Shown one piece after another: positions 1 through 7,027 of a stretch of DNA of 14,580 nucleotides (position 1 is the stretch's first letter; every line of letters starts with the position of its first letter). The notes beneath the pieces are model-generated. The model saw only the letters and a list, made by a program, of their open reading frames with translations, did not search any database and was not told the origin of the DNA. A program made the translations under genes and the position numbers. The stretch is taken from NCBI GenBank assembly GCA_028717985.1, contig JAQUMS010000007.1, positions 1 through 14,580 of the forward strand, in the 5' to 3' direction. Source of the stretch: Candidatus Omnitrophota bacterium. Its GTDB lineage: Bacteria > Omnitrophota > Gorgyraeia > Gygaellales > Profunditerraquicolaceae.

Positions 1-1
1 T

Positions 2-283
2 TCTTCTGAAGGCGGGACGGCAGTCATTTCTGCCAGGGTAGATGGGTCTTTTTTACAAGTTGATATTTCAGACACCGGAATGGGCATTTCAGAAAAAGAC
101 CTTCCCCGGATATTTGAGCGGTTTTACCGCGTTGATAAAGCCCGCTCTCGTGAGCTTGGCGGTACAGGGCTGGGGCTTTCTATCGTCAAACACATTGTTT
201 CTGCCCATGGAGGTCAAGTCTGGGTAAAATCAGAACTGGGACGCGGCTCCACTTTTAGTTTTACCATTCCTCTGGCAGTATAA
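2..283 (+). CDS. phoR: Sensor histidine kinase, C-terminal ATPase end (probable PhoR), 5' truncated
   Basis: This is the last 93 codons of a histidine kinase whose start lies before the window. It carries the ATP-binding (HATPase_c) end of the catalytic domain. Visible motifs are the G1 box DTGMGI, the F box FERFYRVD and the G2 box GGTGLGLSIVKH, followed by the usual closing strand ending FSFTIPLAV. F-box and G2 sequences of this type (FYRVDKARSRELGGTGLGL) are typical of PhoR/ResE-like kinases. In that family the protein autophosphorylates a histidine and passes the phosphate to PhoB. The PhoR assignment rests on this C-terminal similarity and on the phoB, pst and phoU genes downstream. The sensor and the phosphoacceptor histidine are outside the window, so another OmpR-partner kinase cannot be excluded. 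The gene is separated from phoB by about 6.7 kb, which is unusual for this pair. Confidence 0.8.
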   Translation, partial: SSEGGTAVISARVDGSFLQVDISDTGMGISEKDLPRIFERFYRVDKARSRELGGTGLGLSIVKHIVSAHGGQVWVKSELGRGSTFSFTIPLAV

Positions 284-315
284 ATCCAGCCTTTTTTTAT
301 CAAACCCACGCAGAG

Positions 316-369
316 TTCACACAAAATTCACAATTAATTAAGGATTTCGTAACGCGGCCCGGCTATACT
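316..369 (+). promoter_or_regulatory. Pho-box promoter A (four 11-bp-spaced half-sites plus -10)
   Basis: TTCACA lies at 316-321 and again at 327-332, with TTAAGG at 338-343 and GTAACG at 349-354, so half-sites start every 11 bp. The -10 hexamer TATACT is at 364-369 and there is no good -35. The 11-bp direct-repeat period and the TCA core match the known PhoB box (CTGTCAT-type repeats), in which the activator replaces -35 recognition. The same arrangement recurs at 6931 and 7727 with identical spacing. It would drive the giant-protein operon, with a leader of roughly 60 nt. PhoB binding is inferred from sequence only. Confidence 0.8.
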
Positions 370-438
370 TTTCTTAAATTAAGGAAGATTATAACCCAGA
401 TTTTATCTGTTAAGCAGGTAAAGCAAAAAACCGCGAGT

Positions 439-3400
439 ATGACTTTCTTCTGGTTTCGCAAAATTACGGTATATAGTGTATGTTTTCTGCTTTTTTTTGA
501 ACAAAGTGGTTTTGCTCAAGTCTTTGACGGAAAAAATTTCTTGCCTCCGTTTTCCGTTGTTTCTCCGCCGCATCTGTATTCGCTGACCTATGATAAAAAT
601 CGAGATTCCTTTCACTTGTTTGTGGATATGGGTGATTTTCATAACAGTGACGGGGGAGCTATCAGGCAGTATACAGGAGAGCTCCTGAAGTTGTTTCTTG
701 TTGGGGTGACACTTCCCAATCAAACCTTCTGGGTAAATCTTCGTCCTGATGACGAAAATCGGATGCTGGATAATGATCTGGCAAAAACCGATGCGGGAAG
801 AATCCTGCTTGAGGCCGATCTTGAACTCAAAAAAGAAATAGGCCGGCTTACTTCTCCCTCGTCCCCTTTAGGGAGCACATTTTGGAAGATAGTAAATAAA
901 AAAGCGGAAGAGATTTACGGTGATCCAATGGTGTCAATTCCTGTCTATGGCAGAGTTTGGATAGTTCCGGGTGAGATCGTTCTTTGTGAATCTGCTAATA
1001 ATGCTTCTGTTTATAAAGCCACGCTTACTGTTTTGAACGAATCGGAATATCTTCGGGAGAATCGCACTTTTGAAGATAAGCGGCTTCAGCAATTGAGTGA
1101 TTTTTCTTCTTCTCTGGTTAAATCTATGATATTGCCGCAGCTTATAAAGTCAGTAAACACCTCAGAAAAATATGCCGCATTACGTCAGGTTTATTATTCT
1201 TTTATTCTTGCGCAATGGTTCAAGACCCGGTTTAAAAATAAAAAGACGGAGTATACAGACATTATCGATGCGCGGTGTCTCCAGGGGTTGAAATCGGGAA
1301 AAAACTGGGACAAGGGATATTATTTCAGGCAATATCAAAAGTCTTATAAGCAGGGTGAATATAATAAATCTGAAACCGTTGTTTTTTCAAACGGGGAGAT
1401 GGTAAAGAATTATTTTTTTGGCGGCATTTCCTTAACTTTGCCTTCTTTTTCATATCCTGGTTCCGCTACTTCCGATAGCCGGCTTACTATTATTCAGAGC
1501 CGGTTTCCTCGCAGTATTCCCGGGGTGAATGGGGGGCGGCATATAGTAGATATCAGTGTTGACGAAGATGGTATGCGTATTAATAATAATGGCTCACCAC
1601 AAGCCACGGTTGGCAGGTTTTCTCCCCCTTTGAATAATAATTCTTCCATTATGGATGGAGGAACTATTGCACGCGAAGGGAGAGAAAAACTTGTCGATTT
1701 TGGAGCGTTTACATGGCATAAGATGAGCCCATATTTATCTGTAGTGCAATATATTCTGGCATATATTACTGCTCTTGCCGCACCTTTTCTGTTTCCCATT
1801 CTGCTTTATCCCCAGTATTTTTTATATCAATTCGGGAAATCTTTGGCTGTTACCCAACAGTGGGGGATGGTTCAACCAAAATCAGACACGCTTATGGGAT
1901 TCTCAAGTGATTTGTTGAATTTCAAAGGGATAACAAATGCTTCTTATCGTGAAATGAAAACCTTGGCACAAAGGATCGTTGAAGTCAACTCGGAAGTGAA
2001 AGACTGGGATATAATACGTAAAGGAAATACATATATTATTCCTCCCGAATATGTATCTCCGAAACTTATTAATAAATTAAATCTAATTAAAAAAACAGTT
2101 GCCGGTGCGGTTGTATCAACCACGGGGTTCATAGAGATGTTCAACCCGGCAGAGGCTTCATCGTTTCGTGTTGGTTCTGCTCCGGCCACGTCATTTCATG
2201 TTGCTTCTGTACCGGCCACGTCATTTCATGTCGATTCTGCACCGGCTACGTCATTTCATGCTGACCCTGCGTCCGCGCCATCGTTACATACTGGTTTAGC
2301 TGCGGAGCATTTAAATACCGCATCTTTTACAGAACACCATGTTGCTTTACCTCCAAGCACCGGGGTTCATAGTGGGCAAACACCTGGTTATTCATTTAAA
2401 GCCGGATCCAAACCGGAATATTCCATAAAAGCCGGTGCGGAAATACAAGGTTCAAATGTGCCAGGTGAACAGAAATTAGATGCTTCACACATATCGTATC
2501 ATCCTACTTACAGGTCTCCGGATACGGTCATACCTGAGAGTGCAAAACCCGTTCACCGATCCACGGATGCGGTAATCCCTGAGAGTGCAAAACCTGTTCA
2601 TCGATCTCCTGATGCGGTTATCCCTGAGAGTGCAAAACCCGTTCACCGGTCTCCGGATGCGGTAATGCCTGAGGATGCAAAAACAGTTCATCCAATTCAC
2701 TCTGATGTGGCACCTGTACATCCGGGAGATGTTTCTCCTGTTGTGCATACTCCCGGAACACCTCATTCTCCAACACCTGTTTCTTATCCAGCAGATGTTT
2801 CTCCTTCTCATCCGGGTGTCACGGTTTCTCCGGATTCACCCGGAGTTTTACCCCATGTGTTTAATACCCCTTCTTTAAGTCCAATAAATACAACTCATGT
2901 TGCGCATCCCATGAATGCAACCAATACGACTTTAAGCCAAACCAACGGATTTCAATTCAATGATTTGAGTCAGCTTGCCGGGCAATTTATGCATACTATT
3001 AATGATTTCGGGATTTATGCAACCGAAATTGTAAGAACCAATCCTGAGATTTTGGCCTTGTTTTTTTTAGGAACGGGATTTCTTGCTTATTGTTATTATA
3101 CATGGACTAAAAGTAAAAAAATCAAACAGCCCAAAACTGTCATTGCATCAAATCCGGATACTTGGGAGAATGGGACAACAGCAACGTTAAAAGGATTGAA
3201 ATATATTGTTAATTCCATGGAACATACCGATACAGATGTCGTTTACAGCAGTTCGTTGGCTTTAGAAGAGGTAAGGAAATTGAGAAACGCTCTTCCTTTT
3301 AACGTAAGTGAGGTCACGAATCGCCGGAGTAAATATGCAAAAGTTTATTCGCAGGTAATACCTGAATTACGCACTTTAATCGGAATTTTGTTCCGTAAGT

Positions 3401-6057
3401 CCCGGGAAAGCAGGGATGAAATGGAACGCCGCCAATTAAAAATATTCTCTGCTGAGTTGCTTGATACCTACGAGTATTTTAATGTGTGCAAACATCTGCT
3501 TCATGCGGTTGAGAATATTCCCTGGGCATCGGGGGACCGGTTTGATCATAGCAGGTTCAGTAATCATATTATGTCGACTTTTGTCGGTTCATTAGTTGGT
3601 TTTAATATGATTTATAACAGATCAGTCAATTCTTTGAAAAAAAATTTAAGGGAGGTAATTATCCCCCTCGGGAATAAACTTGACAATATATACCCTAAAG
3701 AAGGCAACAGAGATACACAGACTATAGGTGAATGGGATTCATGGATTTTTGATGCCTACAGCGGTTCAAAAGCAAAATTGGGAGCAAAAAGAACATGGCC
3801 TTTGCTTAGGGAAATGGTGACTCCCGCAATAGCGCTGGTTGCTTTTGGAGTACTTGCATTTTATCCGTTTCTGATCAATCTGCAAATATTGATCGGCGGC
3901 GACAGTACCGCGTTAATGCCGGTTATAAAAGGGGCTTCCGCCCCTCTGGCTTTAATCGCCGCCTGGTATGTTTCGATTAACGCTATGACTGATTCTGATT
4001 TTAAAAAGAATACACTCGAAATCAAAAAGTTAAAAAATGAATTGAATAAATTTTCTCCGTCTTTGTCTGATAATTTTCAGGATGAAGCGGCACACATTAC
4101 CTATGACATTACAATGGATTCGGTATCCCGGGAACTTTCGTCTTCCGAAAAGAGCGCAGAAGCGGTTATTGTTGTTACTGACCAGCCGCATAGGATACAA
4201 CGCCATCTGGACAACATACGCGGCATATTGTTGCGTCGTGATGTCCCGGTGGTTTTGGTTTCTGTGAATGGTGCTGGAAGCGCGGGGTCTTTTATAAAGG
4301 GTCTGGTGGAGTCAAAGAAGTATAAACGATGTGTCGTTTTGTTGGGTGCAGGCAAAGATGTTGATAGGTCGTTGGTACAATTGCCTCTTCCTCAATTTCC
4401 CGGACTTGGGCGGTCTCTGACTCCTCTTGAGCTTGCGCTTGTTAATGGTTATCAGGTTACTCAGGTTTTGAAAGATAGAAACGAGAACAGGGTCTGGGTG
4501 GATTTTATACACAAAGTATTTCTTGGCGATATTAAATCTATTTTAAAAGGGCGACGTATAAATGATATAGAATTATTGACATCTCTTGTAGACATTAAAC
4601 AAATGGAAACGCAGAATCTGGGTCTTATTGCCATGAATGGTAACGGTAAAGCAATTCAGAATAAAATAGAAGGGCATATCGGCAAACTGTTTCAGGGCGT
4701 AACCAAGAACTTGATCAAAGATAAATTTGCTCCCGCGTATTTTACCGGAGAAATATTTGACTGGAGTAATAATACAAAAAAACAGATGCCTATTTTTGCG
4801 GGCGGGGTATTGGTGAAGGTCGATCATAATTTTTTAACACTGCTTTCTCAGATACAAAATTATATTAATCGGAACAAGTCATTCGGTTTCAAGACTCATT
4901 TCACATCGCATCTTCTGGTGCCGTTGGTCATGTTGGCTAATGGGGAGGGGAAAGACATTCATCGTTACCGGGAAAGACTAGGAGCTGCATCGGAAGAAGA
5001 AGCGAAATTTTACGAAGGGTTATTTAATATATACTGGCCGCATTATTCTAAAAAAGGCTATTGTACGGATTTTGATAAATATGATATCGGGTCTTTCATG
5101 CCCTATAGCCAGGGTGCTACATATGTGAAACTTGATGGAACAAGGTCTGCCGAACATTTGCTGAAACAAGGATTGCATGGCCTCTACTCTGAAAAAGAGG
5201 GAAATGAAAGTATGTACAGTAATGATCAGGGCGAGGAGAGCCTGATTGCGAATGCTTCCCTCAGCAGGCCGTTGCGGCATACTGCGGTTTCGAAGCAAAA
5301 AGATTTGCTGGATCTTTCCAGAAATATGGTAGGAAGTAAACCCAATTCATCTTTAATATCATTCCGTGTTGCCAGCCCCAAGACAACGTTTAACGCGGAA
5401 ACAAGAAGGGCGAAAATCCGTGAGTTTATAAACAATAATGAAAAAGGAGAGTTTACCGTCCGGGATATACTTAAAGAGGTTTTTATACGTGGAAAAGAGA
5501 AGGATATTCCGCCAAGTTATATTACCATTTATCGGGATTTGGAGATATTGATGGAAAAAGATGGTTATTTGACAAAGGAACGCAAACAGGATCCTGCAGA
5601 CAAAAAAAGCAAAAACTTTTACCGGTTGGCAAAGATTGGGGGGGTACTGAAAAGTGCTGGGGGAGGAAGTTCGGTATCGGATGGAAAGATTGAAATGCCG
5701 TTGCTTTCAACGCCGGGAGGTATTGATTTCCGGAAGCTCCAGATAACGATCCTTCCGGATATATCCGGGGCACAGGGGGATAAACAGGAGTTTGAAACAG
5801 CGTGGATGCGGATCAGGCAAGGCATGGAAACAGGTAAATTGCCCAAGGTTGTACAGGTTAAAAAACTATTTGATCTGGCCCGGAATTATCGGCACAAAGA
5901 ACAGGCGTTATCGAAAGTTCGCGATTGCGTGGCGGAAATCTTAAGAATGGAAGAGAAAATGACGATCCCTACGGATTCGGCATTAATAGATATTCTTGTG
6001 GACATAGAGTCATTTCCTGTCTCTTGCGTGCAACCTCAGAAAGTTTTGGTCCCATGA
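439..6057 (+). CDS. Giant envelope protein (1872 aa) with export signal, internal tandem repeats, several membrane segments and a C-terminal winged-helix-like domain; function unknown
   Basis: I recognise no characterised function. Residues 1-26 look like a signal peptide (basic start, hydrophobic core, GFA then Q27). Residues about 27-420 resemble, from memory, an N-terminal block seen in large hypothetical Omnitrophota proteins (VTLPNQTFWVNLRPDDENR, then PVYGRVWIVPGEIV). A hydrophobic stretch lies at 433-463. A LysM-like segment at about 504-538 is followed by tandem repeats (575-624 and 692-751) and a Pro/His/Ser/Thr-rich linker. A membrane helix at about 870-889 is followed by KSKK, which suggests the cytoplasmic side. 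A hydrophobic pair lies at about 1127-1150 and 1160-1182. Residues 1240-1557 form a globular region with weak resemblance to sugar-1-phosphate nucleotidyltransferases. Residues 1653-1733 fit a winged helix-turn-helix, and a helical tail follows. The ATG is chosen for the signal peptide, because the ribosome site is poor. A Pho-box promoter precedes the gene, and it overlaps the next gene by ATGA. The reading frame is unbroken. Confidence 0.85.
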   Translation: MTFFWFRKITVYSVCFLLFFEQSGFAQVFDGKNFLPPFSVVSPPHLYSLTYDKNRDSFHLFVDMGDFHNSDGGAIRQYTGELLKLFLVGVTLPNQTFWVNLRPDDENRMLDNDLAKTDAGRILLEADLELKKEIGRLTSPSSPLGSTFWKIVNKKAEEIYGDPMVSIPVYGRVWIVPGEIVLCESANNASVYKATLTVLNESEYLRENRTFEDKRLQQLSDFSSSLVKSMILPQLIKSVNTSEKYAALRQVYYSFILAQWFKTRFKNKKTEYTDIIDARCLQGLKSGKNWDKGYYFRQYQKSYKQGEYNKSETVVFSNGEMVKNYFFGGISLTLPSFSYPGSATSDSRLTIIQSRFPRSIPGVNGGRHIVDISVDEDGMRINNNGSPQATVGRFSPPLNNNSSIMDGGTIAREGREKLVDFGAFTWHKMSPYLSVVQYILAYITALAAPFLFPILLYPQYFLYQFGKSLAVTQQWGMVQPKSDTLMGFSSDLLNFKGITNASYREMKTLAQRIVEVNSEVKDWDIIRKGNTYIIPPEYVSPKLINKLNLIKKTVAGAVVSTTGFIEMFNPAEASSFRVGSAPATSFHVASVPATSFHVDSAPATSFHADPASAPSLHTGLAAEHLNTASFTEHHVALPPSTGVHSGQTPGYSFKAGSKPEYSIKAGAEIQGSNVPGEQKLDASHISYHPTYRSPDTVIPESAKPVHRSTDAVIPESAKPVHRSPDAVIPESAKPVHRSPDAVMPEDAKTVHPIHSDVAPVHPGDVSPVVHTPGTPHSPTPVSYPADVSPSHPGVTVSPDSPGVLPHVFNTPSLSPINTTHVAHPMNATNTTLSQTNGFQFNDLSQLAGQFMHTINDFGIYATEIVRTNPEILALFFLGTGFLAYCYYTWTKSKKIKQPKTVIASNPDTWENGTTATLKGLKYIVNSMEHTDTDVVYSSSLALEEVRKLRNALPFNVSEVTNRRSKYAKVYSQVIPELRTLIGILFRKSRESRDEMERRQLKIFSAELLDTYEYFNVCKHLLHAVENIPWASGDRFDHSRFSNHIMSTFVGSLVGFNMIYNRSVNSLKKNLREVIIPLGNKLDNIYPKEGNRDTQTIGEWDSWIFDAYSGSKAKLGAKRTWPLLREMVTPAIALVAFGVLAFYPFLINLQILIGGDSTALMPVIKGASAPLALIAAWYVSINAMTDSDFKKNTLEIKKLKNELNKFSPSLSDNFQDEAAHITYDITMDSVSRELSSSEKSAEAVIVVTDQPHRIQRHLDNIRGILLRRDVPVVLVSVNGAGSAGSFIKGLVESKKYKRCVVLLGAGKDVDRSLVQLPLPQFPGLGRSLTPLELALVNGYQVTQVLKDRNENRVWVDFIHKVFLGDIKSILKGRRINDIELLTSLVDIKQMETQNLGLIAMNGNGKAIQNKIEGHIGKLFQGVTKNLIKDKFAPAYFTGEIFDWSNNTKKQMPIFAGGVLVKVDHNFLTLLSQIQNYINRNKSFGFKTHFTSHLLVPLVMLANGEGKDIHRYRERLGAASEEEAKFYEGLFNIYWPHYSKKGYCTDFDKYDIGSFMPYSQGATYVKLDGTRSAEHLLKQGLHGLYSEKEGNESMYSNDQGEESLIANASLSRPLRHTAVSKQKDLLDLSRNMVGSKPNSSLISFRVASPKTTFNAETRRAKIREFINNNEKGEFTVRDILKEVFIRGKEKDIPPSYITIYRDLEILMEKDGYLTKERKQDPADKKSKNFYRLAKIGGVLKSAGGGSSVSDGKIEMPLLSTPGGIDFRKLQITILPDISGAQGDKQEFETAWMRIRQGMETGKLPKVVQVKKLFDLARNYRHKEQALSKVRDCVAEILRMEEKMTIPTDSALIDILVDIESFPVSCVQPQKVLVP
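2161..2310 (+). repeat. 30-bp in-frame tandem repeat, about five units
   Basis: Units begin at 2161, 2191, 2221, 2251 and 2281. The middle units share TCATTTCATG at the start and CCGGCCACG or CCGGCTACG at the end; the last two are degenerate. They encode ten-residue units of the type SFHVxSxPAT (residues about 575-624 of the giant protein). The period is a multiple of three, so copy-number change keeps the frame. This looks like an extended, low-complexity linker that may vary in length between strains. Confidence 0.85.
2512..2691 (+). repeat. 45-bp in-frame tandem repeat, four units
   Basis: Four units begin at 2512, 2557, 2602 and 2647. Each encodes fifteen residues of the form RSPDAVIPESAKPVH, with T, M, D and T substitutions in individual copies (residues about 692-751 of the giant protein). 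The third-position differences between copies (for example CCTGTTCAT against CCCGTTCAC) show that the copies have diverged under protein-level constraint rather than being brand-new duplications. A Pro/His/Ser-rich stretch with shorter DVSP-type echoes follows to about 2860. Confidence 0.9.
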
Positions 6058-6323
6058 AATTTAATAATAAGCAAGAGATCAATATTAAACATCTCCGGTT
6101 GCTGAGAATCTGCAGTACGATCTTGAAAGTCTATGCCTGGTTTGTGCTTGTTTCCGCTGTTTTTATATCGATCGCTTTGGGTTTTGGAATCGTGCCTTTG
6201 ATGCCCCGGTGGATCGGATTCGTGATCCTCGGGGGATATTCATTTTTTTTTGTTTTTTTCTATACCATAGCGTTAATCGCTGATTTTTTAATCACCCTGG
6301 GCAGTGCTATTAAATGGAAGTAG
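6054..6323 (+). CDS. Small two-helix membrane protein (89 aa), unknown function
   Basis: The start at 6054 overlaps the stop of the giant-protein gene in an ATGA junction, which implies translational coupling. Earlier in-frame ATGs lie deep inside the upstream gene and are less likely. The protein opens with a basic, polar segment (residues 1-25, several Lys and Arg). It continues with a hydrophobic helix at about 26-47, a short turn with PLMPRW, and a long, Phe-rich hydrophobic stretch at about 53-83, ending in KWK. The positive charges at both ends predict both termini in the cytoplasm. There is no enzymatic motif. Its position between two genes of one operon suggests a membrane partner for the giant protein or the TPR protein. 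That is inference, because I do not recognise a family. A T-rich tract at about 6242-6258 encodes part of the second helix. Confidence 0.75.
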   Translation: MKFNNKQEINIKHLRLLRICSTILKVYAWFVLVSAVFISIALGFGIVPLMPRWIGFVILGGYSFFFVFFYTIALIADFLITLGSAIKWK

Positions 6324-6327
6324 AACT

Positions 6328-6915
6328 ATGATATATATTTTGATTATTTTAGCATCAACAGCGTTTTGTTATGGGCCAATATTTTTCCCGCAAGAGGCCG
6401 ATGCCGCGAAGATTATTTTTAAATCCGGCAAAGAAATCACTGCCGGGATTATTGAAAAAACAGATTCATATATAAAAATCGATTTTAATGGAAATCCCGT
6501 TTATTATGAATTGAAATATATCTCCCGTATTGAAGAAGCACAAAAACCTTCTGAAGGTGATTGTGCCATTTCCGAGTCAAAGACCGATGAGAATCAAAAA
6601 TTAAAAGAAGAAATCTCGGTATTGAAAGAACTCATCCGGCAGATGAATAGCGAGTATAACATTAAACTCGGCGATCTTTATTCACAGGTGGACCATTTTG
6701 ATGACGCGATTAAAGCGTATGAGAATGCTCTGGTTTTTAACCCCAATAATCCTGACCTGGAATATAATCTCGGCGTGCTTTTTGAAACAAGCAAAAAGGA
6801 CACGGCGAGAGCAGTGGCCCATTACCGAAATTATCTTCGCCTCAGGCCGGATGCGCCTGATAAAGAAGAAATAGAGAAAATTATTTCTTTCCTCCTGAAT
6901 AACTCCTCTTTTTGA
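6328..6915 (+). CDS. Exported TPR-repeat protein (195 aa)
   Basis: The start at 6328 gives a clean signal peptide (hydrophobic MIYILIILAST core, ending near EADA then A27). The in-frame ATG at 6304 lies inside the upstream gene and adds a polar extension, so it is less likely. Mature residues about 28-70 form a short beta-rich module (IIFKSGKEITAGIIEKTDSY, then a strand pattern ending ISRIEE). Next comes a Lys/Glu-rich stretch at about 85-110 with coiled-coil character. About two TPR units follow at 110-185 (GDLYSQVDHFDDAIKAYENA and YNLGVLFE, with AVAHYRNYLRLRP). TPRs mediate protein-protein contacts, so a periplasmic scaffold or partner of the giant protein is a reasonable inference. It lies 4 bp after the preceding gene and closes the operon before the second Pho box. 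No catalytic motif is seen. Confidence 0.8.
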   Translation: MIYILIILASTAFCYGPIFFPQEADAAKIIFKSGKEITAGIIEKTDSYIKIDFNGNPVYYELKYISRIEEAQKPSEGDCAISESKTDENQKLKEEISVLKELIRQMNSEYNIKLGDLYSQVDHFDDAIKAYENALVFNPNNPDLEYNLGVLFETSKKDTARAVAHYRNYLRLRPDAPDKEEIEKIISFLLNNSSF

Positions 6916-6930
6916 CCGTTTTCTTCGCAA

Positions 6931-6984
6931 TTCACACAAAATTCACACAGCCTTAATGATTTTGTCACGGGACTCTTTTATAAT
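6931..6984 (+). promoter_or_regulatory. Pho-box promoter B (phoB autoregulation)
   Basis: TTCACA is at 6931-6936 and 6942-6947, TTAATG at 6953-6958 and GTCACG at 6964-6969, again at 11-bp intervals. A perfect TATAAT -10 is at 6979-6984. The offset from the first half-site to the -10 is 48 bp, as in the other two copies. It lies just upstream of phoB, which fits the positive autoregulation of phoB known in other bacteria. This is the best-scoring of the three by eye because its -10 is perfect. Confidence 0.85.
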
Positions 6985-7012
6985 TTTCTTGAACAGGGCA
7001 AAAGATTTTCCC

Positions 7013-7020
7013 GGGAGGAG
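7013..7020 (+). promoter_or_regulatory. phoB ribosome binding site
   Basis: GGGAGGAG at 7013-7020 lies 7 nt before the ATG at 7028. It settles the phoB start there. The longer in-frame ATG at 6956 would place translation upstream of the -10 element. Confidence 0.85.
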
Positions 7021-7027
7021 AGAAAAT

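Noticed and set aside
284..315. Terminator after the kinase gene
   Set aside because: There is a run of T at about 291-299 but no hairpin in front of it.
2485..2811. Minus-strand open frame rich in Arg, Ile and Cys
   Set aside because: It is the antisense shadow of the 45-bp repeat, which explains its repetitive composition. It has no ribosome site or family resemblance.
5925..6053. Longer start for the small membrane protein at 5925
   Set aside because: The extra residues overlap the giant-protein gene by 133 bp and look like shadow sequence (Arg/Gly/Asn-rich). The ATGA overlap at 6054 is a typical coupled start.
6242..6258. Two T runs as a programmed frameshift site
   Set aside because: The tract encodes a Phe-rich membrane helix in frame, and no useful alternative frame follows.
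6304..6327. Longer start for the TPR protein at 6304
   Set aside because: It would add MLLNGSRT ahead of an otherwise clean signal peptide and overlap the preceding gene; 6328 is better.
6956..7027. Longer start for phoB at 6956
   Set aside because: It lies inside the Pho box and upstream of the -10 hexamer, so it could not be on the transcript from promoter B. The ATG at 7028 has GGGAGGAG and gives the normal PhoB length.
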